DNA from: Chloroflexota bacterium
GTDB taxonomy: Bacteria > Chloroflexota > Limnocylindria > Limnocylindrales > CSP1-4
Assembly: GCA_021789355.1 (NCBI GenBank)
Contig: JAJYJR010000342.1
Coordinates: 1-6,497 of the forward strand
Direction: 5' to 3'
DNA length: 6,497 nucleotides
Under the pieces are notes generated by a model. It made no database searches. It was not told the origin of the DNA and was given only the letters and a program-made list of their open reading frames with translations. The translations under genes were made by a program, and so were the position numbers. Within the stretch, counting starts at the first letter, position 1. Every line of letters starts with the position of its first letter. Below are positions 1 to 5,353 of the stretch, piece after piece.

Positions 1-208
1 AATACGCCGCATTCGCCCTCCTGTCGACGGTTACGAGGCCGACGCGGACCAGCCGCTCGAGGACCTTTCGGACGCCGTTCGCGCTGCCAGCTGCAGCCAG
101 GCGATGGACATCGAAGACGGTGAGCGGAAGAGTGGTCCCGGCGAGGGCCTCCATCACGGGCCCGTCGAGTGAGGGGACGACGGCCCGGATCGGATGACTG
201 ACGTCCAT
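1..208 (-). CDS. Winged-helix N-terminus of a probable nucleotidyltransferase-domain protein (partial)
   Basis: The reverse strand reads from ATG at 208 without a stop for 69 codons and leaves the window at position 1. The protein begins MDVSHPIRAVVPSLDGPVME, continues as helix-rich sequence (LAGTTLPLTVFDVHRLA, then GVRKVLERLVRVGLV) and ends VDRRANAAY. The pattern of a 'V(I)PSLDGPV' opening, a winged-helix segment with 'GVRxVLxRLVxxGLV', and then a beta wing is what I recall for actinobacterial proteins carrying a small winged helix in front of a minimal nucleotidyltransferase domain. The catalytic domain itself would lie outside the window, so the activity is inferred. The ATG sits 8 nt from the end of a palindromic operator and has a purine-rich AGAAGAGAG just upstream as a ribosome-binding site. 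Autoregulation by its own winged helix or a partner is plausible. Alternative: a stand-alone winged-helix regulator. Confidence 0.62.
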   Translation of the reverse strand, partial: MDVSHPIRAVVPSLDGPVMEALAGTTLPLTVFDVHRLAAAGSANGVRKVLERLVRVGLVTVDRRANAAY

Positions 209-215
209 CGCTCTC

Positions 216-272
216 TTCTACTACAGTGTAAGTTCTTACACAATAGTAGGCACAGTTCTACTACGGTGCAAG
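216..272. promoter_or_regulatory. Operator: inverted repeat plus a third direct copy of the motif
   Basis: CTACTACAGTGTAAG (218-232) faces CTTACACAATAGTAG (235-249) across a 2-nt spacer. The arms are 15 nt with only two mismatches. A third copy, CTACTACGGTGCAAG, lies at 258-272 in the same direction as the first, 40 nt away, and the match to the first extends to TTCTACTACnGTGnAAG. The cluster covers the -10, the expected start site and the -35 of the adjacent minus-strand promoter. This is the arrangement of a self-repressed gene, as is usual for toxin-antitoxin-like loci. The binding protein is not identified; the winged-helix product starting at 208 is the obvious candidate. Confidence 0.6.
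243..271 (-). promoter_or_regulatory. Sigma-70-like promoter of the winged-helix gene
   Basis: On the minus strand TTGCAC (271-266) and TACTAT (248-243) are separated by exactly 17 bases, a good match to housekeeping -35 and -10 elements. A start of transcription near 236 would leave a leader of about 28 nt before the ATG at 208. The -35 element lies in one copy of the repeated CTACTAC motif and the -10 in another, so a protein bound to the repeats would block polymerase. Confidence 0.55.
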
Positions 273-302
273 CCGCCAGCCACGGGACGGCCGGGTGCCC
301 GC

Positions 303-1499
303 TCAGGCCAGCTGCGCCTGCAGCAGATGTGTCGTGCCGGACACGCCTTTGAGCTCGACCGGACCGATGTCCGCGAACGTGATCCCGCTTTCCTGAGAGG
401 CGTCGGCGACCGCCTGGCTGACCAGCACCTCGCCGGGCCGCGCATAGTCCGCGATGCGCGCGCTGAGGTTGACGGTCTGGCCGAAATAGTCACCCCCCTG
501 GAAGAGCACGGGCCCCGCGTGCAGCCCAACGTGCGCCGGCGGGAGTCCAGCGTCCCGCAGCCCGTCCACAATCTCGAGGGCCGAGCGTACGCCAGGACCG
601 GGGTCTCGGAAGTAGAACATCACGCCGTCACCCAGCCACTTGATCGGCTTGCCGCCGTGCCGCACCGAGCTGCGCTCCACGAGGCGTGCGAGCGTGGCCG
701 CCAGGTCGGCGGCGGCATCGTCACCGCGCTCCTGGGTGAGGCGCGTGTAGCCGGTGATATCGAGAAAGCAGATCGCCGGTGGTCGCTCGAGACGGCTGTG
801 GAGCCCCGCCTGGGCCAGCAGCACCTCGAAACCTTCGATCAGGTTCGCGGTCCAGGCGCGCGCCTGCTGGGCGTGGTACATGGCCAGCACGGCTCGCTCG
901 GCCAGCGGTGCGTTCCGATTGGCGAGATCGGTGCTGGCGATCTCCTCGGCGCCCCGTCCGGCGGCCATGGCCGGCGCGATCACCTCCGAATACCACCACG
1001 CGCCCTCTTGCTCGGTGATTCGACGCGTACTCTCACCCTGGACGCGGAGGAGACGCTCGATCGCGATCTGCCGAAACCCCAGCGAGACCTGCAGCTCGAT
1101 GTGCGGCACGATCTCCATCTCGTCCTCGCGCAGCCGGTCGTCGGGTGACGGTTGCGCCATGCCGATCGCTTCGCGCACGGCCATGAGCAGGTCGAGGGGG
1201 ATGCCGGTTCGTTCGCTGACCTGCCGGAACGTCTCGGGGGCCAGGGCGGCGAAACGCTCGTAGGCCGCAGCGTCGAGGAAGGCGAGGGAGATCGCGCCGC
1301 GCTCGATTGCCGCCGCCACACCGTCGAGCGGGATGCCGGCATCTTCGAGCGACTTGACCATCGACACCCGGCGCACGTCGCCCGGTGAGAAGCGATCCGG
1401 CTGCTCCGAGCTGAGAATGCCGAGATCCACGAGCCGGGCGAGGTAGGCGGGGTCGACCCCGGCCCGGTCGGCAGCCTCGTCGCTTGGGTACCACGTCAT
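303..1499 (-). CDS. MerR-type HTH - class III adenylate/guanylate cyclase fusion
   Basis: 398 aa, expected to convert ATP (or GTP) to the cyclic nucleotide in the cytoplasm. Residues 1-70 look like a MerR-family helix-turn-helix (WYPSDEAADRAGVDPAYLAR, then the wing FSPGDVRRVSMVKSLEDAGI). Residues 80-235 are a helical linker. Residues 241-398 are a class III cyclase catalytic domain. The metal-binding aspartates are visible in CFLDITGYT (D247) and WLGDGVMF (D291). A lysine at the substrate-specifying position precedes the second (K287). The transition-state pair is N344/R348 in QTVNLSARI. The domain ends with ELKGVSG. The second substrate-specifying position reads Gln-Thr (FGQTVN) rather than the Asp of classical adenylate cyclases, so nucleotide choice is uncertain. 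No membrane segment is seen. The start has no Shine-Dalgarno; a TAGGCT box 6 nt before the ATG suggests a leaderless mRNA. Confidence 0.88.
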   Translation of the reverse strand: MTWYPSDEAADRAGVDPAYLARLVDLGILSSEQPDRFSPGDVRRVSMVKSLEDAGIPLDGVAAAIERGAISLAFLDAAAYERFAALAPETFRQVSERTGIPLDLLMAVREAIGMAQPSPDDRLREDEMEIVPHIELQVSLGFRQIAIERLLRVQGESTRRITEQEGAWWYSEVIAPAMAAGRGAEEIASTDLANRNAPLAERAVLAMYHAQQARAWTANLIEGFEVLLAQAGLHSRLERPPAICFLDITGYTRLTQERGDDAAADLAATLARLVERSSVRHGGKPIKWLGDGVMFYFRDPGPGVRSALEIVDGLRDAGLPPAHVGLHAGPVLFQGGDYFGQTVNLSARIADYARPGEVLVSQAVADASQESGITFADIGPVELKGVSGTTHLLQAQLA

Positions 1500-1505
1500 C
1501 CACGT

Positions 1506-1511
1506 AGCCTA
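1506..1511 (-). promoter_or_regulatory. Possible -10 box giving a leaderless cyclase mRNA
   Basis: On the minus strand TAGGCT (1511-1506) fits TANNNT and is followed by 6 nt and then the ATG at 1499. Transcription would therefore begin at or next to the start codon. No Shine-Dalgarno sequence lies upstream of this ATG, which fits a leaderless transcript. The -35 region is not recognisable. Confidence 0.35.
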
Positions 1512-1513
1512 CT

Positions 1514-1533
1514 GCGGCCGCTCGCGGCCGCTC
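1514..1533. repeat. Tandem 10-bp repeat, two copies of GCGGCCGCTC
   Basis: GCGGCCGCTC occurs twice head to tail (1514-1523 and 1524-1533). Each unit contains the 8-bp palindrome GCGGCCGC, so the pair can also fold as a hairpin with a 2-nt loop. It lies 15-34 bases upstream of the cyclase start codon, in its presumed promoter. Confidence 0.7.
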
Positions 1534-1615
1534 TTGTGGCCCGCGTGTCCAGTGGGCAGCCGCGGAGAAGGGGTTGGTGACCCGGCACCCGAGGTGGTGG
1601 GAGACGCTTACAGCA

Positions 1616-1647
1616 ACAGGCCCCGCCCAGGATGAGCGAGGGCCTGT
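1616..1647 (-). terminator. Second hairpin downstream of the secreted-protein gene
   Basis: ACAGGCCC (1616-1623) pairs perfectly with GGGCCTGT (1640-1647) around a 16-nt loop that can pair a little further (CGC with GCG). It lies about 55 nt past the stop of the minus-strand gene. There is no T-tract, so it may be a back-up terminator or an mRNA 3'-end structure. Confidence 0.35.
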
Positions 1648-1667
1648 CCTGCAGTCAGGCTGCGCTG

Positions 1668-1693
1668 CTGACCGCGCAAGGTCGCACGGTCAG
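1668..1693 (-). terminator. Terminator-like hairpin after the secreted-protein gene
   Basis: On the minus strand CTGACCGTGC and GCGCGGTCAG form a 10-bp stem (one G-U pair) with a 6-nt loop, starting 9 nt after the stop codon at 1703. A further arm, GCAGTC (1651-1656), matches GACTGC (1693-1698) and could compete with the stem base. No T-run follows, as is common in high-GC actinobacteria. Confidence 0.5.
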
Positions 1694-1702
1694 ACTGCTT
1701 GC

Positions 1703-2944
1703 CTACTTGAGCGAGAAGTTGGCGGTGTACAGGCTCCCGTCGATGAACTGCACCTGCAGTTGGCGGCAGCTGTCCGACCAGTTCTTGTCCGTCTTCCAGA
1801 CGTACGTGTACTGCTGGCTCGTCGGATCGTAGGAGAGGGTGCTGGAGCCGGCCGTCAGCGTGCTCTGCACGTCGTCCGCGGGTTGGCTGGTGTCGCAGAC
1901 GATCGAAATCGACTTCGGGTACCCGTCCGCGAAGATGCCGAGACCCTCGTCACCGCCCAAGCTGAACTTGATCGGGATGGACGAGCCGGCCTTGACGGAG
2001 TTGACCGCCGGCGGGTTGCTGATCGGCGAGTAGAACCCGTCGAACGCATACACCTGCTGATAGAGGGCGGCACACAGTCCGCCGGTGTTGTTCATCGGGT
2101 AGACGTCGTTGATGTTGAGGTCGAGCGTCACCGGGCTGCCGGTCGCGGCCAGCGGCAGCGTGTAGCGATGGCCGCTGTTGTAGGCGCCCCAGTCGACGGC
2201 CTGCCCGTTCACAAGCAGGTCGAGCAGGCTCGGGCCGTAGCTCCCGTAGCCGTCGACGCTGTCGGTCCAGCCGAGGCCATTGGCCCGCTGGTAGGCGTCC
2301 TGGCTGTACTTCGCATCGGCCTGGATGTCGTACGCGCCGCTGCCGCCCGCGAAATAGGTCCCGCTGGCCTCAAGGAGGTACGTCAGACCTGGAATGGTGT
2401 CGGTTGTGGTGACCACGGGCATCGTGTACGTGGAGCTGTAGGAGGGCACGAAGCCGCTCCACACCATCGTGTAGCCCGGGTAGGTGCCGTAGCTGCAGGT
2501 CGGCGAGTACAGGCCCACGGCGCCCGAAGTGGTCGTCCACGTGAACGTCCGGCCTTGCCCGTCAGTCGAGGTCCCTGACATGCCGCCGGACTGGTTGATC
2601 GTGCCGTCGATCTCCCAAGGGTTGTAGGACTCGTAAGGCGCGGCGTACATGGCGGTGAGCGAGACATCCCAGCCGCTGATCAGGCCAGTGACGGTCCAGG
2701 TGATGCTGGGAGCATCAAGGAAGTAGCCGCTGCCACTGACAGCGCCCGTCGTGTCGCTGCTGACAGTGATGGTCATCAGGTGCGGATACGGGCCCGGGGC
2801 GTCCGGGCCGCTCGTCTCGGTGAACGAGAGCGTGTAACTGCCGTTGAGGTTCCAGGCCGGCGAGATGTACGTCGTGGCCAGGGCGCTCGCCGGCATCATA
2901 GCCAAGACGGCCGTGAGAACGGTCGCCGCCATGATGCGCTTCAT
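1703..2944 (-). CDS. Secreted beta-rich protein with C-terminal PxKF domain
   Basis: 413 aa. A classic signal peptide (MKRIMAATVLTAVLAMMPAS then ALA, predicted cleavage near residue 23) indicates export. Residues 25-145 are Thr/Ser/Gly-rich beta sequence. Residues about 175-300 resemble an extracellular beta-sandwich module (YLLEASGTYFAGG, LLDLLVNGQAVDWGAYNSGH, TLDLNINDVYPMNNTGG). Residues about 301-413 match the PxKF domain: GFYSPISNPPAVNSVKAG, IPIKFSLGGDEGLGIFADGY, then YVWKTDKNWSDSCRQL near the end. Four cysteines (150, 291, 350, 393) could form disulfides. There is no LPXTG motif and no C-terminal membrane anchor, so release or non-covalent surface attachment is likely. The frame is open upstream to 3085, but the start at 2944 is chosen because GAGGGAGGG lies about 10 nt before it and the signal peptide begins there. 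Biochemical function is unknown; binding or adhesion is a guess. Confidence 0.8.
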   Translation of the reverse strand: MKRIMAATVLTAVLAMMPASALATTYISPAWNLNGSYTLSFTETSGPDAPGPYPHLMTITVSSDTTGAVSGSGYFLDAPSITWTVTGLISGWDVSLTAMYAAPYESYNPWEIDGTINQSGGMSGTSTDGQGRTFTWTTTSGAVGLYSPTCSYGTYPGYTMVWSGFVPSYSSTYTMPVVTTTDTIPGLTYLLEASGTYFAGGSGAYDIQADAKYSQDAYQRANGLGWTDSVDGYGSYGPSLLDLLVNGQAVDWGAYNSGHRYTLPLAATGSPVTLDLNINDVYPMNNTGGLCAALYQQVYAFDGFYSPISNPPAVNSVKAGSSIPIKFSLGGDEGLGIFADGYPKSISIVCDTSQPADDVQSTLTAGSSTLSYDPTSQQYTYVWKTDKNWSDSCRQLQVQFIDGSLYTANFSLK

Positions 2945-3117
2945 CCGATGCAACCCTCCCTCGCGCGGTTCGCGCGTTGGACCGGGGATCGGTCTCGCCA
3001 GTGGCTCGCTGCGGCCCAGGCGACCGTGCAGGGACCGCAGGTCATCGCCTTCCCCCAGGAAGCGGCCATCGTAGGTTGCAGGCATCCTTGCGGGTAGGGC
3101 CGGATGGACTGATCAAG
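2945..3117 (-). promoter_or_regulatory. Structured leader upstream of the secreted-protein gene
   Basis: The minus-strand leader contains two adjacent hairpins. CTGCGGTCC and GGGCCGCAG (3040-3032 with 3017-3009) form a 9-bp stem with one G-U pair. Upstream, CGCTTCC-TGGG-GGAAGGCG (around 3046-3064) forms a 7-bp stem with a bulge. A TACGAT box near 3070 may be a -10. The GAGGGAGGG ribosome-binding site follows at about 2954-2962. The folds could be a cis-regulatory RNA, but I do not recognise a known class; the hallmark sequences of the cyclic-di-GMP-I riboswitch are absent. Confidence 0.3.
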
Positions 3118-3160
3118 GTGCGCGCAGACAACACTCCGTTGTCCGCCCGTCTGCGCGCAC
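3118..3160 (-). terminator. Strong hairpin with a 12-bp perfect stem
   Basis: GTGCGCGCAGAC (3118-3129) is perfectly complementary to GTCTGCGCGCAC (3149-3160). The enclosed 19 nt include GTTGTC, which can pair with GACAAC overlapping the first arm, giving a competing inner hairpin. It lies about 60 nt downstream of the stop of the small minus-strand gene and ahead of the secreted-protein leader, so an intrinsic terminator is the simplest reading. Only a short CTTGAT follows on the minus strand. Confidence 0.55.
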
Positions 3161-3172
3161 GCGCGCGACTGC

Positions 3173-3210
3173 GAGCCGGTGGGCTGGGCGTTGTCCCTCA
3201 GCCCCCGCTC
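3173..3210 (-). terminator. Bulged hairpin directly after the small gene
   Basis: GGGCTG (3181-3186) pairs with CAGCCC (3199-3204). Outside two small bulges, GG pairs with CC and GAGC (3173-3176) with GCTC (3207-3210), giving about 12 pairs. It begins 10 nt past the stop codon at 3221 and may work together with the stronger hairpin at 3118-3160. Confidence 0.4.
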
Positions 3211-3220
3211 GGTGCTCAGA

Positions 3221-3454
3221 TCAGAACGACGTACGCCTACGTCCCTGCCGCGCCTGCGCGCTCTTGAGCGCGAGCCGCGTGAAGTACGCCTTGCGTGCCA
3301 TCTCCGCGCGACGCGCGCGTTCCTTCGGGTCGAGCACGCCGTCGGGGTCGACCTCGCGCTCGAACCGCGCGTCGAACGCCTTTCGCCCGGCGGCGGTCAC
3401 CTCACGCGGGTCGTGCCGGGCGAGCATCGTGTACGCGCCGAGCCGTCCCGCCAA
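3221..3454 (-). CDS. Small basic protein of unknown function, start uncertain
   Basis: 77 aa from a TTG start (MAGRLGAYTMLARHDPREVT, then FEREVDPDGVL, then AYFTRLALKSAQARQGRRR). It is strongly charged and helical, with a basic C-terminus. It resembles a family of short actinobacterial hypothetical proteins, and I know no function for it. No Shine-Dalgarno precedes the TTG. The same frame continues upstream as convincing protein-like sequence (ALADLRRARDLAEGRHPENS, then AAKRPDPARSLAGRLGAY) as far as about 3632, where a TAA closes it, but it holds no ATG, GTG or TTG before this TTG. A very strong GGGGGGAGGG at 3600-3591 lies 4 nt before an in-frame GTC at 3586. The native protein may therefore be about 121 aa, with its start codon lost, misread or non-canonical. 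Confidence 0.6.
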   Translation of the reverse strand: MAGRLGAYTMLARHDPREVTAAGRKAFDARFEREVDPDGVLDPKERARRAEMARKAYFTRLALKSAQARQGRRRTSF

Positions 3455-3733
3455 GGAGCGCGCCGGGTCCGGGCGCTTCGCCGCCGAGTTCTCCGGGTGG
3501 CGCCCCTCCGCCAGATCCCTGGCACGCCGAAGGTCTGCGAGGGCTTGCGCGCGCCGCGCAGGCGCGCGGTTGAGGGAGAAGAGGACCGATCCCTCCCCCC
3601 AACCGGAACGCGATGCGCGCCCGCACTCGGATTACGTGGTGCGTGTCGTAGAGTAGGCAACTCGGTGCGGGACGGGCCGCCCGCCAGACATGAGGCACTC
3701 AGTGGCTGTCCAGATCCCCGTCAGTGGCGGCAA
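3455..3733. other. Divergent region between the small gene and the DUF262-PIN cassette
   Basis: The half nearest the small gene (3455 to about 3600) reads as an N-terminal extension of that gene on the minus strand. It includes a perfect 8-bp GC stem, CGCGCGCC with GGCGCGCG (3548-3568). The rest (about 3600-3733) should hold the cassette promoter. TAGAGT at 3649-3654 is a possible plus-strand -10, with no good -35. A 15-codon frame at 3690-3737 leads into the DUF262 start. Confidence 0.4.
3649..3654 (+). promoter_or_regulatory. Possible -10 box of the DUF262-PIN operon
   Basis: TAGAGT fits TANNNT and lies about 80 bases before the GTG start of the DUF262 gene. The expected -35 position shows no recognisable element, so this is a weak call. 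Confidence 0.22.
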
Positions 3734-3737
3734 GTGA
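3690..3737 (+). CDS. Possible 15-residue leader peptide overlapping the DUF262 start
   Basis: ATG at 3690 opens a 15-codon frame (MRHSVAVQIPVSGGK). Its TGA (3735-3737) overlaps the GTG start of the DUF262 gene (3734-3736) as GTGA, the usual layout for translational coupling. The DUF262 GTG has only a weak ribosome-binding site of its own, which makes coupling reasonable. No Shine-Dalgarno is clear before the ATG, and a frame this short can occur by chance. Confidence 0.2.
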   Translation: MRHSVAVQIPVSGGK

Positions 3738-5353
3738 ACACGGAATTCAGCGCGGCTGCGACGACAGCGGGCGCGCTCATTTCCACCACCCTGTTCGAGG
3801 TTCCGGCATTCCAGCGTGAGTATGCCTGGGGCCCCGAGGAGTACGCCGAGTTCTGGGACGACATCTCACGTAGCCTAGAGGACCCGTCCTACTTCCTCGG
3901 GCTGGTCATCCTCAGCGGGGAGGCCAGTCACCGGAAACAGGTGGTCGACGGTCAGCAGAGATTGATCACGATCACCTTGCTGGCGAGCGCTCTCCATCGC
4001 GAAGCCATCGCGAACGGACGCAATGCACTAGCGGACCGGATCAGAGCGGACTTCCTGCAGGCAATCGACTACGTCTCGGATGAGATGGAACCCCGCATTC
4101 TGCTCGCCGATGCAGAGGACAACCTGACGCTCCAGCGCATCGTCAATGGCGACCTCGGTGGCGGCCCTGCTGGCCCTGCTGGTGACGATGCCCCGTCGAC
4201 GGCCATTACAACCGCCTACGACTACCTGAGTGGCCGCCTTCACACGGACTTGGCGCCTGACCCATTCAAGCGACTCGGGTTGTGGACCGAGTTTCTCAGC
4301 AATCGGCTTCAGTTCGCAGTCTTCGTGCACCCAGATCCCGCGTCTGCCTACCGCGTCTTCGAGGTCATCAACACCCGAGGCAAGGAACTAACCACCGCCG
4401 ACCTCCTGAAGAACTACCTCCTCAGTCAAACCGCCGCCCGCGACCGGGAGAGGCAGTACCACCGCTGGCAGGACGTGTCCAAGCCGCTAGGCGCGGTAGG
4501 ACCCAACACCTTCGTTCAGTACATTCGGCATGTCGTAACCGTCCGTGCCGGCCACGTTATGCCAAAGGACCTATTCGACTACCTGGCCCAGCGCCGACCC
4601 GGGACGAGCACTGCTCCGCCTGTCGGGCAGCTACTCGACCTTCTCGAGGAGAACCTCGGGCTGTACCTGCAGATGATCGACCCGACCCTCGACGGACCTG
4701 CGCCCCCCGAGGCATTGAAGGTCTTCGGAGCACTGAACGAGCTGAATGTGATAGCGGTTCGACCACTCTTGCTCGCTGTGTCCGCGGTCGCAGAACCTCA
4801 GGCGGGGATGGAACGGGTCCTCGAACTGGTCGTTCGCCGGATAGTGGTAGGAAACCTCGGTACAGGAAACGTCGAGCGCCGTCTCGGTGACGCGGCCCGT
4901 AGTGTGCGCGAGCGGGGGACGTGGGAGCCAGCCCTAGCGTCGCTTCGTGACCTGAACCCCAGCCGCGACGAGTTCGAGTCGCAGGCCATGCGGAGAAGTC
5001 TCAACAAGGGGACGCTGCAGTTCCTGAGGCGTTCGGTCGTCCAACAGACCAAGACCCCAGAGGCGGTTGGCTACCTTCACTTCATTCGGCCTCGGCAGGC
5101 GGCTGTGTGGCCGGGCTTTGACGAGGAGGACGTTGCCTTCTGGGGATCGACCCTGGGCAACACGCTACTCGCCCGGGTGCCTAGACGGCCCATGGGAGCA
5201 AGCACATGGGCAGGCGCCATGCAGAATCTGCTCCCCCAGGCAGTGGAAGGTGAGTGGGTCGACCTGATACGAGCTCAGGGCAGGTGGGACACCGGGGCTG
5301 TGGTCACGCTCGGCCAAGCTCTAGCAGCGGCAGCGACCGGCGTTTGGTACTAG
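3734..5353 (+). CDS. DUF262 (GmrSD/SspE-like) protein with degenerate DUF1524-like C-terminus
   Basis: 539 aa, soluble, probably cytoplasmic. The DUF262 domain (about residues 10-235) shows its three hallmarks: VPAFQREYAW (23-32), VVDGQQRLITIT (70-81) and FEVINTRGKELTTADLLKNY (209-228). In characterised families (GmrS half of GmrSD, SspE, BrxU) this fold binds or hydrolyses nucleotide and gates an attached DUF1524 HNH nuclease that attacks modified phage DNA or DNA lacking a host mark. Residues about 240-430 are helical. Near 444-480 the sequence resembles DUF1524 (YLHFIRPRQ, then FWGSTLGNTLL like the usual LGNLTLL), but the expected HxxP reads HFIRP, with one extra residue. The GTG start is chosen because the preceding in-frame sequence is antisense to another gene and DUF262 begins just after it. 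Codons such as AGA, CTA, TTG and ATA are more frequent than in the flanking genes, suggesting transfer. Confidence 0.85.
   Translation: MNTEFSAAATTAGALISTTLFEVPAFQREYAWGPEEYAEFWDDISRSLEDPSYFLGLVILSGEASHRKQVVDGQQRLITITLLASALHREAIANGRNALADRIRADFLQAIDYVSDEMEPRILLADAEDNLTLQRIVNGDLGGGPAGPAGDDAPSTAITTAYDYLSGRLHTDLAPDPFKRLGLWTEFLSNRLQFAVFVHPDPASAYRVFEVINTRGKELTTADLLKNYLLSQTAARDRERQYHRWQDVSKPLGAVGPNTFVQYIRHVVTVRAGHVMPKDLFDYLAQRRPGTSTAPPVGQLLDLLEENLGLYLQMIDPTLDGPAPPEALKVFGALNELNVIAVRPLLLAVSAVAEPQAGMERVLELVVRRIVVGNLGTGNVERRLGDAARSVRERGTWEPALASLRDLNPSRDEFESQAMRRSLNKGTLQFLRRSVVQQTKTPEAVGYLHFIRPRQAAVWPGFDEEDVAFWGSTLGNTLLARVPRRPMGASTWAGAMQNLLPQAVEGEWVDLIRAQGRWDTGAVVTLGQALAAAATGVWY

Larger units (their letters stand above)
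1534..1702. other. Gene-free spacer between the secreted-protein gene and the cyclase gene
   Basis: With the tandem repeat just before it, this forms a roughly 200-base gap between two minus-strand genes. It contains the two hairpins listed separately and no convincing reading frame. The cyclase promoter must lie at its 1500-1560 end. Apart from the weak -10 box, no promoter is clear. Confidence 0.6.

Noticed and set aside
327..1148. Plus-strand open frame of 273 codons
   Set aside because: It lies wholly antisense to the cyclase gene, whose catalytic motifs are clear. Long antisense frames are expected at this GC content, and its product has no recognisable domain.
1574..2578. Plus-strand open frame of 334 codons
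   Set aside because: It is antisense to the secreted PxKF protein, and its translation is low-complexity Arg/Val/Ala sequence typical of a shadow frame.
2945..3085. 47-codon N-terminal extension of the secreted protein
   Set aside because: It would bury the signal peptide internally. A good ribosome-binding site and signal sequence mark the start at 2944.
2945..3117. Cyclic-di-GMP-I, cobalamin, ydaO or ZTP riboswitch in the secreted-protein leader
   Set aside because: I looked for the conserved boxes (GGCAAACC and CGCAAAGCC for cyclic-di-GMP-I; the B12 box; the ZTP core) and none is present in full. Isolated matches such as GCCACTG lack the surrounding structure.
3179..3733. 185-codon upstream extension of the DUF262 frame
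   Set aside because: It runs antisense to the small minus-strand gene, is Arg-rich without domain character, and the DUF262 domain begins properly after the GTG at 3734.
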